51,087 nt of DNA from Micractinium sp. NFX-FRZ. Its lineage: Eukaryota > Chlorophyta > Trebouxiophyceae > Chlorellales > Chlorellaceae. The notes beneath the pieces are model-generated. The model had not been told where the DNA came from. It saw nothing but the letters and a program-made list of their open reading frames with translations, and made no database searches. The DNA is taken from positions 1 through 51,087 of the forward strand of contig JAPTJF010000448.1 of the NCBI GenBank assembly GCA_029339195.1, read 5' to 3'. The position numbers were made by a program, and so were the translations under genes. Within the stretch, counting starts at the first letter, position 1, and every line of letters begins with the position of its first letter. This document shows, one piece after another, positions 31,525 to 46,586 of this stretch.

Positions 31525-31887
31525 TGGGGGCGGCAGGGAGGCTTGGGCGCCTACCAGGCGATTGGCCTAGTCCCATGCGAGGCCTTGTGCCTGCAGCTGC
31601 TGCATGTGCTGAACATACCCACTGCTTTGCTGCGGCTCGGCCTTGCCTGGCCGCCCCAAGTCGCGGCTGATGCGTGCATTACGGTTGTGCTTCACAGAGC
31701 CACTGCTGCACTGCTTTGCTGCTGCTGAACTGCCTTGCTTTGCCGCCCCTGCGTCACGACTGCCTGTGAGTGGGCGCAACATGTGTGTGCTTCTGTGGAC
31801 CCCCATGCTTACAAACAACAGCGCGCGTCAGTGTGGGCACAGCAGGGCACTGCAGGGCACAGCAGGGCACAGCAGGGCACAGCAGGG
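31525..31887. other. Tail-to-tail intergenic region, hydrolase and gene C
   Basis: 363 bp. A - TGTAA at 31809-31813 suits gene C. A 10-bp repeat (AGCAGGGCAC, about five copies) lies at 31840-31885 just past the gene C stop. No clear signal for the hydrolase. Confidence 0.45.
31809..31813 (-). terminator. Candidate TGTAA polyadenylation signal for BTB-MATH gene C
   Basis: TTACA on +, 75 nt after the stop at 31888. Confidence 0.45.
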
Positions 31888-33926
31888 TCACCGCCTGCCC
31901 ACCCGCTGCTTGTTAAGGATCCAGAGGTCCACCCGCAGCAGCAGGCGGTCGTGCGACAGGAAGCGCTTGGCCTTGAGCTGCTTGAGCTCCATAAAATCGA
32001 GCCAGCCCCAGCTGCAAGTCATCCAGCTGTCAGTGTCATAAGTGTCTGATGTGCCCGAGTTGCTGCCACGCACGTGGTCCCGAAAGATGCCCCCATCCGG
32101 CACCTGATCCATGACAGTGAGGCGAAAGCGTGCCGTAACTGAGCGCGTGCCGGCGTCCTTTGCATGGTCCCTGTGCATGGTGAGGTACACTGCGCTAGGG
32201 GGGCGAGGGACGCCGCCGTTAAACGTTGAAACCGCACGCAGGGTTCGAACGGATCTGTGCATGCGGCCGCTTTGCAGGTGTGGGAGCGGGCAGCGCTGGC
32301 AGCCAGTGCTCGCCGGGTCACTGTAAGCAGCCTAGCCACCCCATCAGGATGGGCGGAAACGAGGACGCACCTCACCTGAGACATGGGTGCCCGTGAACTC
32401 GTCGCATCCATTGGGGCAGATCTGCAGCTAGGGGCAGCACAGTTTTCTTCCAAGTTAAATGAAGGCTACAGCACGTGGGGCTGAGAGGGGGCTGATACAG
32501 CCGTCTGCGGTCCGCCAAGCGGGCGCTGCCAGCTGGCACGGGTCCAGCTTCACCCCCACGAGCCACCTGGCAGCCGCTGCGCACTCCCCTACTCCCCCCG
32601 GAGGAGCACCGGCTGACCTCCAAGCGCCACTTGTAGCCGCCGACTTCCACCCAGGGAAGGTTGACAGGGACATCGCCATCTATTGTGCGCAGCTTGGAGA
32701 AGCCCTCCACAGCGCAGGTGAAGCCGCCCGCCACGTCAGCGCCGCTCCTGGGGCGCACATCCAGTATGCGTGACCCCCAGTAGGCGCCGCGCACGGTGCG
32801 CTTCACCACAGCATGCATCAGCGTCACCAGAGTGGCACTATCAAGCGCTGCGAGCTCCTCCTCCCTGCCTCTGATGCCATCGGGGCCGCCGGCCGCCAGG
32901 CTGTCTGCCAGCGCCTTCAGGCAGCGCTCCTCGATGGCGCTGAGCTGGCAGGTCTGTGCCACCTGCAGCGCGCACAGCAGGCGCGGCACGCTGGCCTCCT
33001 TGGCTGGAAGGGAGGTGGCAAGGTCTGCGGATGCGGAGGGGGGAGGGCAGACGGTGGGTTTTGAGCAGGCACGCTTTCAGAATGCACGCTTTCAGAATGC
33101 ACGCTGCTGTGGACATGTCAGCTATGAGCTCTTGCTTCGATCTGGCATGCACGTGCATCGCTATCTACCACCGTAGCCCCTCCCTCAGCCGTCCGGCCCT
33201 GCAAGCAGTCTTCCGCCCCCCACCCGGCCTACCTTGCACATAGCCTTCCAAGCCGTGCAACACGGTCGCAGCATCCAGCTTGTGCGCAAGCGCAGCCACG
33301 CCAGCCAGGTGGCCCGCCTTGGACAGCGCGGCAAAGCTGGCGGCGCAGAGCTCGTGCCCGCGGTAGGCCAGGCGCAGGAAGCAGGCGGCGGCCTCCACGC
33401 TGCTGCCCTCAAACGCCGCCGACAGGTTGGGGGCAGCCTGCAACGCACAGAGACAAGGGGAGCACGCACATCATGCCCGGAGCCTCAGCTGACTGGGAGG
33501 AGGATGGACACTCAAGTTGCGCAGAGTCTGAGCAGCCCACAGTGCACCCTCCTGCTGCTGCTCACCTCCTTGGCAGCGCCGCCGCCGCCCTCGCACTGCG
33601 CCAGGAACAGCTCCCGCAGCACAGCCGACTGGGCACTCAGGATCTGGCTGTGCAGCGGCAGCCGCGTGCCCCCGACCGTCGCATAGCAGTCTGACAGGGG
33701 CTCCATGAAGGTGCTAGGCAGGTAGAAATCTTGGGGCTGGGTGGCATCCAGGGTCGCGAGGTCCAGGGCGGCGGCGCCTCCGGCGGCGCCGCCCCCGCTG
33801 GCGCCGCTGCTCCTGCGCCTGCACCCAGGGCAACCGGCGCGGAGAATTCATCGGTTGCGCGCCTATGCAACGTTAATGGCAAGCAAAAGTGGCCAGCGCC
33901 GCAAGCGAGGCGCGCCTGGGGCTCAT
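31888..33926 (-). CDS. BTB-BACK-MATH protein C
   Basis: Exons: 33926-33916 (ATGAGCCCCAG, 11 nt, tentative), 33818-33566, 33437-33233, 33003-32618, 32421-32376 and 32189-31888; phases match, 400 aa. The tentative first exon copies the layout of B and D but needs a GC-AG intron (GCGCGC after CCCAG), which is unusual. Without it, the first in-frame ATG is inside the BTB domain (MEPLSD). BTB: EPLSDCYATVGGTRLPLHSQ. BACK-like: QVAQTCQLSAIEERCLKALA. MATH: GGFTCAVEGFSKL, VGGYKWRLEICPNGC, LLLRVDLWIL. A 15-bp tandem repeat (GCACGCTTTCAGAAT) lies in intron 3 at 33069-33105. Confidence 0.78.
33069..33105. repeat. 15-bp tandem repeat in intron 3 of gene C
   Basis: Two full and one partial copies of GCACGCTTTCAGAAT at 33069, 33084 and 33099. 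Confidence 0.9.
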
Positions 33927-34856
33927 CGCGGCTGTGAGGCCTCCAACAAGCTGCAGCCGCCTCGGATGACAGAATTGATGACGGGAGATGTTCGCGAGGC
34001 GGCGGCAAGGAGCTAGGCGCAGCGGTGGCAGGATCATCCTGAGGATGGCGGCGGCGGCACAGCGTGCCTGCCGCGGCTGGCAACGGCAGCCCCCTCTTCC
34101 CGCGTTGCCTTAGCCCGGACGTTCTCCAGACATTCGTTCCAGACCCAATGAAACAACTCAAAGTCGTCGGATGCACATAACAATCAGCACTCGAGAGGGC
34201 TGGCCCAAGAGGGCTTTCAGCGAGTGCCTGGAGTGCGCACACTGCATCCTGTTGCGCCGGGTGCCACAGGGCTTCCAAGCAATGCATGAAGCTCCTTGCG
34301 GCTGGAATGCAGGCACGCCGTTATGTACTATGGCAGTCACAGGGTTTCATCAAATGGACCGTACTTGTGCAAACGGTCACGGCGCCAAGCCAGCATTGTA
34401 TCTGCAGATTGCATGCCACCCTCCTACCGCCAGCACAGTGTGCCTCATTACTTACTAGTAAGCATGACTGACCAGTTCTTACACCGTATCCGAAGTAGGT
34501 GGGCCCCAGAATCGCAGCAGCTGACGCGAAGAGGAGTGCATGAGGGGCAACAAAGGAGAGGAGGGCGACCAGGGTAAGGCGGGAGCGGGAGAGGGGGACA
34601 AAGCGCGGGTGCCGGTAGAGACAAGCGGGGCATGGAGACCCAGGGCGGGCAAAGCAGGCGGGGCGAGCGCTGCCCCTGCAATGCTGCCATTCTCAAGTAC
34701 ATCATCTGCACATCGCTCACGAGGCACCAGCGTGGCCATCAAACCTCCAGCCAGAACTGTGTTCCCTGTGACCTCGGCTCGAGTTCATGCGATCCTGTTG
34801 GCCTCCTCGACCCCGAAGTTGGTGGGCTGCAATCCCTCCTTCCATTCTCCCCGAGC
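33927..34856. other. Intergenic region between BTB-MATH genes C and D
   Basis: It holds the gene C promoter and gene D 3' UTR. A - TGTAA at 34479-34483 is 374 nt past the gene D stop. No other gene is seen. Open frames are short and lack splice partners. Confidence 0.45.
34479..34483 (-). terminator. Candidate TGTAA polyadenylation signal for BTB-MATH gene D
   Basis: TTACA on +, downstream of the stop at 34857. Confidence 0.4.
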
Positions 34857-37014
34857 TCAGGCAGCCACCCGCTGCACCTCGGTGATCCACAGGTCCACCC
34901 GCAGCAGCAGGCGGTCGTGCGCCAGGTAGTGGCTGGCGGGGTCTTTCAGTTTTGGCAGCTCCGTGACCTTGTGATAGCCCCAGGTGTGGTTTGGTACACG
35001 GAAGGTGGACGACCCTGCCAATGTGCTCGCATCCTTGGGGGGACCTCCCCCCAGGCGCTGGTCCAGGGTGCAGAAATTGAAGCGAGCCGCGACCGCGCTC
35101 ACGCCTGCTGCCTGTGCATGCTCCGCATCGAAGAGCAGGAACGCTGCAAGGCGTGAGGGTCAGGCGGGGCCTTGCACTGTGAGCGAGTGAGCGGGATGGC
35201 ACTCAACATAGATGCTGGGCCTTGGAAGGACAAGCTCAGGACACACGCACACACACGCACACACACACACGTCGACAGGTGAGATGCCTGCTGTGCACGC
35301 CTCTCGCTGGGCGAGAAGACTGTGTAAAGACTCTACTAGGCTGGGTGAGGCTCCCATGGTGGGCAGCCCATGTGCTGAACCATGTGGACAAGCTCCCCCC
35401 ACCGTGCGGCCAAGGCGTGCCCTCTTATCACCTGACAAGTGGCTGCCCCTGACAGCCTGGGCCCCGTTGGGGTAGACCTGCAGCAGTTAGCTTTGGGGGG
35501 TTGCCAGCTGGGGCACAATGCAGATGCGGTGCTGAGATGCAGGTCGGAGCCTTGGGGGAAGGCTCTGTTCAAACACCGGCAGCTGCAACAGTCACGACCG
35601 CAGCAGCGCTGCGCAGCCGCTCAGCCCAGCGCACCTGCATGCGCCACTTGAAGCCGCCGACTTCCACCCAGGGGGACGACACGGAGGGCTTCGTATATGC
35701 ATCCTTTTCCAGGTTGGAAAACTCGGCCACGGCAAACGTGAAGCCGCCGGGGACTTGTGCGCTGCTGGCCGACCGCACGTTGAAGACCGGCGGTGCTGCG
35801 TACAGGCCGCGCACCGCCCGCTGCCCGGTAATCTGCAACAGCTGCACCAGCACGGCGCTGTCCAGCGCTGCCAATGTTTCTGTGGGCCAACGCCCGCCTG
35901 CTATCGCCAGCGTGTCTGCCAGCACGTGGAGGAAGCCGGCCTGGGCGGCGCTGAGCTGGCAGGTCTGCGCCAACTGCAGCCCAGCCAGCAGCTCCGGCAC
36001 GCTCTCCATTGTGGGGGCCACGGTGCTCACAACAGCTGCACATGTGGGGGGGGGAGTCACACGTAAAACACGGAAGTGAGCAGAGGCTGCTGCGCCTGCA
36101 GCCATGGCGAGCATGGGCATGCCCGCTTCGTGAATGCCATGGCAGCCGCAGCGAGCACAGGGGGCGTGGGTTTGGATGGCTGCTCTGCCCTCCAGGCCCC
36201 GCCGCTGTGTGCAGGCTCTGTGACAGGGAGCGAAACATATTGCCAGCATCGAAAGAAAAGGAACACCCTGTTGTTGCACACACCCACCCTGCAGGTGGCT
36301 CTCCAGCCCTGACAGCACGTCCGTTGCATTCAGTTTGTGAGCCAGCGCAGCCACTCCAGCCAGGTGCCCCGCCGCAGACAGCGCCGCAAAGCTGGCAAGC
36401 CCGACCTCCCGGGGACAGTAGAGGAAGCGGAGGAAGCAGGCAGTGCCCTCCACGCTGCTGCCCTCAAACGCCACCGAGAGGTCGGGCGAGGCCTGCACCA
36501 GGCAGCGGCAAAGAGGCAGGGTGTGGCATAAGGGCGGTCTCCGTTCGGGAACAGCGCATCTGTGCAGTGTAGCGGCAGCAGTGTGTGGCTGTCGAATCGC
36601 ATCACTGGCGTCCCCACGGTACCTTCTTGCGCCCCAAGGTGCCAGGTCAGCGCCTCACCTCCCCTGCGCCGGCACCCTCGTGCAGGCCCAGGAAGAGCTC
36701 CCGCATCACCGCCGAATGCATGCTGAGCACCTGGCTGTGCAGAGGCAGGTGCGTGCCCTGCACCACTGCGAAGCAGTCTGACAGCACGTCTACAGAGGGG
36801 TCTGGGAGGTAAAAGCCATGGGGCTGGGCGGGGTCCAGAGCGGTGAAATCGGGGGGAGCGGGGACGCTGGCGTCACCGGCGCTGGCGCTGGCACCTCCGC
36901 GGGCTTCCCTGCGCGCAGACGGAGATTCTCAGGGTCAATGGCTCGTGTACGCGCACCCGTGACTGCCTTCGCGCCAAAGCAGCCAGCTCTGCCAAAGCAC
37001 CTGCGCGCGCTCAT
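34857..37014 (-). CDS. BTB-BACK-MATH protein D
   Basis: Exons: 37014-37001 (ATGAGCGCGCGCAG, 14 nt), 36908-36659, 36492-36288, 36035-35635, 35477-35432 and 35143-34857; phases match, 400 aa, the same length as C. The mini first exon gives MSAR plus a split Arg; an in-frame stop lies just upstream of exon 2, so a separate start exon is needed. BTB: DVLSDCFAVVQGTHLPLHSQ, then SMHSAVMRELFLGL. BACK-like: QLAQTCQLSAAQAGFLHVLA. MATH: GGFTFAVAEFSNLEKD, VGGFKWRMQVYPNGAQ, LLLRVDLWITE. The 46-nt exon 5 has the same length in all four paralogues. The D-to-A order on - fits serial tandem duplication. Confidence 0.82.
35243..35272. repeat. CA microsatellite in intron 5 of gene D
   Basis: An imperfect CA run with occasional G. 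Confidence 0.8.
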
Positions 37015-38161
37015 CCGGCTCCTGCGTGTACCAAGCACCGCCTGCCTCAACAATTGCAATCCAGCGATGGAGTAGAGATACATGGGAGCAACAGACATCG
37101 CTCTCGGGGCTAACGCGTTACTTGGCGCAGCGGCGGCATGCGACGGGCGCCAGGTAGGCGGGCAGCCAAGTCACTGTTCTTCTCAGCTTTTTTTTGTTTC
37201 TAACATGAAACTGGCGAAAGTTAAGGGTACATGCAGCAAGTGCAGAAACACACAGGATAGGCCGGATGGACAGGTGCAGAGGGGGAGCCGGCAGTGGCGG
37301 CGGCGGCTTGGGAGGCAAAGAGGGGCGCCGGCGGCAGGGGATGGGCGTGGCGACTGGAGCGGTCAGGGCAGCTGCAGCATTGAGCGATGCCGCAATATCT
37401 GGAAGGTAGGGCGCCATATTCGGGGGTGTAGGAACGACCCGTGATACATTGAGATTGAGAGAAGGCACTGCCGCTGCAGGAGAGGGAAGTGGAGGGGCAG
37501 TCGGGTGTGATGGGTGTATGGCCGGTATCTGCGGCGGCGTGTCTCCCCCCTTACTAGCTTAACCTGTAATATTGTTGCATCAAACACGGCATGATACATG
37601 CCACACGCTTCAGAGTTGCTTCCCCCAGGTTGTGGCTTTGGGAGGGCAGAGGCAGAGGCAGACGACAACTGTCGACAGCAGGCGGGGGGAGCTCCCGATA
37701 GATGGGTGCGTCTGGGCGTGGCGACCTGGGGGTGGTGGGTGCTGCTGCCTTGATCTCTTCCGCTTGTACCTGGAGAAGCATGTAACAATGATGGGAGGTT
37801 GCAGCTCTGGACCGGGCTAACTGTGGGGGACCAGGCCAAGAGCCTCGGTGCCGCCGCTTCCCCTGCACACGCTGCGCCCGTGCCCCCTGCTCTCCCCCTG
37901 CCGGCGGCTTCTTGGCGTGAGTTAAATACACAAGGCAGCTGCAGGGGAGAAGCAGCGCATGCATGTGCGGAGGCAATGCAACGGGTGGCAAGCACTGGCC
38001 CTTCTCACGCCCTTCTCAGTTTGAGCACAGCCAAGTGAATCGGGCCGCGGCAGGGGGCGGCATGCACGCTGTCAGGATGCTATGCGCGCTATGCACGCTG
38101 TGCACACTCCCTAGCATGCGGGGGGAGCTCGCCCTCCCCAGCCCCCGGAGAGGCTGTCATC
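37015..38161. other. Intergenic region between gene D and the acidic organelle protein gene
   Basis: Both neighbours are on -, so this holds the 3' UTR of the gene at 38162 and the promoter of gene D. No - TGTAA is seen; a + TGTAA at 37566 has no matching + gene. A 116-codon - frame at 37118-37468 is Pro-rich without support. Confidence 0.4.
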
Positions 38162-38382
38162 CTAATCCTCCCTGGGCGGCCAGCGCCGCTGCAGGTCAAT
38201 GACTGTTACCGGGCCAATTGTCTCGTCCTCTGCTTCTGTGACCACCACACGAATCCAGCGCTGATCGCCGGGCAGGGCACGCCACGGGTCAATGCTCAGT
38301 TCCACCCTGCAGTGTTCAGGTGCAGGGTGACGTGGCAGGGGTAGAATGCTGCATATAAAAGTCTCCGGCAGCAATGCCGACG

Positions 38383-38426
<44 letters not shown>

Positions 38427-40318
38427 AGATCCAGGCTACTCCAATCAACATCCTGTTAGGGCATGATTGTGAGCTGGCCCCGGCTCACCAGTCGTTGTGT
38501 GAGTGGTTTATGCGCCAACCATCGTGCTCAAACGCTTCCAGGTCCAACTCAAGCTCCCTGCGGCAGTGAAGAACTACAAAGTTGCTGGTCTGTACAACAT
38601 AACAAGTATTTGAAATGGCATGAATGGGTGGCTGCCCATCTCCTCCTCATCGCCTGTGGCTGCAGGCAGCCACCCTCACGGTCAGCCAGTAGCCAGCACC
38701 AACAACAGCTCATGACCAGACCACCAGTTCCACAGAGGTAAAGTGTAAACAATGCCATCCTTGCCAGCCGGCGCCTGCTGCACCGCTGTGGCCCGCCCGC
38801 ACCTCAGCCGCTGCCGGCACTCCTCCAGGCTGGCGGCCTCATCATACAGGTACCGCGGCCGCAGCGTGTAGCAGTGCTCCAAGTCGTCTTCGTCGTCCGC
38901 CTCCTCCTCATCATCATCACATCCAAAGCAAGCAACCTCCGCGCTCTGCCCTGCCTCGACAGCGCTGCTCGCCTGCTCTGCATCGCTGCCTGCCCCAGCG
39001 CTGCCGCCTCCCCGCTGCACCTCGGCATCTGCTGCCACCTCAGCCGCCAAGCCAGCGCTGCCTTGCTCGTTCTCCTCCTCCTTCTCCTGCTCCTCCAGGG
39101 GCTTCCCGCCATTGACGCCGTTCCAATGCTCCCCACCGACAAATGCTGTCAGCTTGCTGCTGAGAAACTGATCTTGCGGCGAGACAGCAGCCCCATTGAT
39201 GCCGCCGCCAGCCCGGGCAGAGCTGTATGTAGCATTAGCGGCACCACCAGCCTGCGCCTCGCCTGCCGGCTGTGTGCCGCCGCTTCTGGGACCGGCCGCG
39301 CTTTGTGGCTGCTGCCAGCCGGGCCAGTCTGGGCGGCGCAGCAGCAGGATGTAGCCGCCAGCCAAGCCAGCAAACATGGAGCCATCAGGTGTCTCATGCC
39401 AGTAATCTTCCCCACAGCTGACCTCCCACCCCTCCTCCTCCAGCTGCTGCAGGCTTGCAACTTCGGCCCTACAGAGAGGGTAGCAGAGGGCAAATGGCAG
39501 CAGATCTGTGGTCATTCCCATATCTAGATCTATGCATGACCATTTAAGTCACACCTCAATGCACATGCAAGTACCGAATGTCAACCTCACGGCAATGTCG
39601 ACCGACGTGTGCCGCCGCCTGTCCCCGCCCACCTCATTCACCGCCTGAACACCTGCCTTGCACTCTGCCTGCCTGCCCTGCCTTACCCCTGCACGCGCAC
39701 CCTGCCTGCTCTCGGCCACTGCAGCTTCCCCGCCCCACGCCTGCCTCACCTCACCGCCTGCCGCATCTCTTTGAAGGTCGAACAGCCATCCAGCATGAAG
39801 CGGGCAGAGAGGTCATCCCATGTTTCGCCCCACCCGCTGTCTTCGTCCGACTCCTCGCTGCCACTGCCATCGTCGCTGCCGCTGCCGTAGCCGGCGGCAC
39901 CGTGTGGGCCGCTGCTGTTGGCGCTGCTGTTGGCGCTGCCTGAGCCAAAGGCCGCCAGACGAGCAGAGAAGCTGTCGAAGTTATGTCTGGCATCAGCACC
40001 TCCATTCTGCCACCAGAGCTGCGATTTACCAAAGATCGTCCATGGCTGCATGCCCTGCACACAGGCAGGAGGGTAGAGTTGGCGCGCCACAGGAGGGAGC
40101 CGCCCTGCCGGCGGTGGGAGCCGGCAGTGCCAAAGGCGCTGCGCCAAGCTGCACAAACAACCTCTCATGCTTACCTGGCCCCATCCCAGGGCGTGGGGCG
40201 CGCTGCAGGCAAGAGACTTGCCGACGGAAGGGTGGGCCGCCGGGAGGTGAGCGGACCTCGGCAGCGCCCGCCCCAGCAGCAAGGTTGCCCTGGAGGTTGC
40301 GAATGCTCTGAGTGACAT
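38162..40318 (-). CDS. Unrecognised acidic protein with organelle-type N-terminus
   Basis: Exons: 40318-40175, 40054-39750, 39468-38803, 38557-38489 and 38306-38162; phases 0, 2, 2, 2 match, 442 aa. The N-terminus (MSLRAFATSRATLLLGRALP) is Arg/Ser/Ala-rich and looks like a plastid or mitochondrial presequence. Next come a Trp-rich segment (MQPWTIFGKSQLWWQ), Ser/Gly and Glu/Asp spacers, EEEGWEVSCGEDYWHETPDG with GGYILLLRRPDW, a long acidic run (DDDEEEADDEDD), a YTLRPRYLYDEAASL segment and a conserved-looking C-terminus (HDGWRINHSHNDWVELSIDPW, IRVVVTEAEDE). The dense Trp/Gly segments suggest folded domains separated by disordered acid linkers. I do not recognise the family. Intron 4 carries a trinucleotide run. 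Confidence 0.65.
38387..38422. repeat. CAG/CTG microsatellite, 12 units, in an intron
   Basis: A pure run of 12 CAG (CTG on the coding strand) in intron 4 of the acidic protein gene, about 80 bp upstream of the last exon. On - it makes a spurious poly-Leu start. Uninterrupted runs of this kind are length-unstable. Confidence 0.9.
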
Positions 40319-40419
40319 TGCAGCGGTAGCGATTGCTGCCCGGAGCTGCAGAATGTTTCACTTAGGATGAACATCCGACGTCTGCCAGAAAAACCCTAGC
40401 GCCACCGCCCGCCGTCGCC
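40319..40419. promoter_or_regulatory. 101-bp divergent upstream region
   Basis: It lies between ATG 40318 (-) and ATG 40420 (+). If the small + ORF is real, both promoters overlap here. Confidence 0.35.
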
Positions 40420-40728
40420 ATGTCGCCGCCCGCTGACGACTCCCCACCTCCCCATTCTCCCAAACCAAAGCCGGCCAACAGCTGCTGGGCGATAATGCGG
40501 CTGCGACACATTGAATCAATAGCCAGTTGCCTGTGCTCTCCATGCAGTGGTGACTGCGGGGCCCGCTGTCCGCTGGCATCCCCGCCCCAGTGCACCTTTG
40601 CACAGCGACACTGGGCACCCTCAAGGCAAAGCGGCACAGCGGCGGGCATGCACCCTTCTGCTTCGCTTGGCACTACGCTTGTTGTGGTCGCAGGCTATGT
40701 AATTACCGGGGCGCAGAACGAGAAGTAA
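40420..40728 (+). CDS. Small ORF with a C-terminal hydrophobic segment
   Basis: 102 codons from an ATG in good context (GTCGCCATGTC) to TAA. The N-terminus is Pro-rich (SPPADDSPPPHSPKPKPANS), followed by CWAIMRLRHIE, a Cys-rich middle and a hydrophobic end (TTLVVVAGYVITG) before NEK. It could be a small tail-anchored or mitochondrial membrane protein, perhaps with an unrecognised intron removing the Cys-rich part. No family is recognised and the ORF could be chance in GC-rich DNA. Confidence 0.35.
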   Translation: MSPPADDSPPPHSPKPKPANSCWAIMRLRHIESIASCLCSPCSGDCGARCPLASPPQCTFAQRHWAPSRQSGTAAGMHPSASLGTTLVVVAGYVITGAQNEK

Positions 40729-41108
40729 TGGGGGGAGATCTGTGGAGAGGATAGGAATGACGGTCTCGGAATGAAAGGGGGCAGGGGTGGGGGCAGGGGC
40801 GGTTCGGGGGCAAAAAGAAGCGGCACGGGTAGGGGGGAGGGTGGCAGGCCGGAACCATGCACATGCAGGGCATCGGCAGCAGCAGCGGCAGTCAGAATAC
40901 CGTCACGCCTGCGCTGCTGCTAGTGGGCCTGCACGAGTCCCAGGCTGAGCCTCAGGTTTGGGCAGAGACAGGTGCGCTGCAGTGCAGTGCAGCCAGCTCA
41001 TCACATGGCGGGCAGCTGCCCTCAATGGGCTGGCAGCTGGTCACGCATGTCTGTGTGCTGAGCCGCTCTGCTTGGCTGTTCCAGCTGCTGCTTAAGCTGC
41101 TGCTTAGC
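40729..41108. other. Tail-to-tail region before ATP sulfurylase
   Basis: 380 bp. G-rich on +, should hold the ATP sulfurylase 3' UTR. No - TGTAA is seen here. Confidence 0.35.
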
Positions 41109-46305
<5,197 letters not shown>

Positions 46306-46586
46306 TTTGGGGTTGTGGGTTGGGTAGGGGTGCTCGAGCAGCAAGTCAGGTGAAAGCCACACGTGGAGCGGCTATCGACAGACTGCAAAGAGGGAGTTGC
46401 CGGCTGGATTGGCGCCCTACTAGTCTGGCTTTGCCGGACAACCGCTCCATGTGCCGCACATCACGATTGAGGCACTCTCCTTTTCGCCGCGCTGAGTCGT
46501 CTCGTTTGTCCTTGCACTACATGAGGTAGCAGAATTGCGAGCCAGAGCGGCCGATGGAGTGATCGAGTTGGGGTGTCGAAAACTCT
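46306..46586. promoter_or_regulatory. 281-bp head-to-head region, ATP sulfurylase and DUF4211 gene
   Basis: Start codons at 46305 (-) and 46587 (+) are both in ATGGCGTCT context. Both promoters must lie here or overlap the 5' UTRs. No recognised element. Confidence 0.45.

Noticed and set aside
32225..32275. tRNA-like GGTTCGAA motif
   Set aside because: No acceptor stem or anticodon arm can be formed around it; it lies in an intron of gene C.
37118..37468. A 116-codon - ORF between gene D and the acidic protein gene
   Set aside because: Pro/Ala-rich, no splice partner, and located where the 3' UTR of the upstream - gene is expected.
38162..38425. A - ORF starting with poly-Leu, resembling a signal peptide
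   Set aside because: The Leu run is a CTG microsatellite in an intron; the last part of the frame fits, in phase, as exon 5 of the acidic protein gene.
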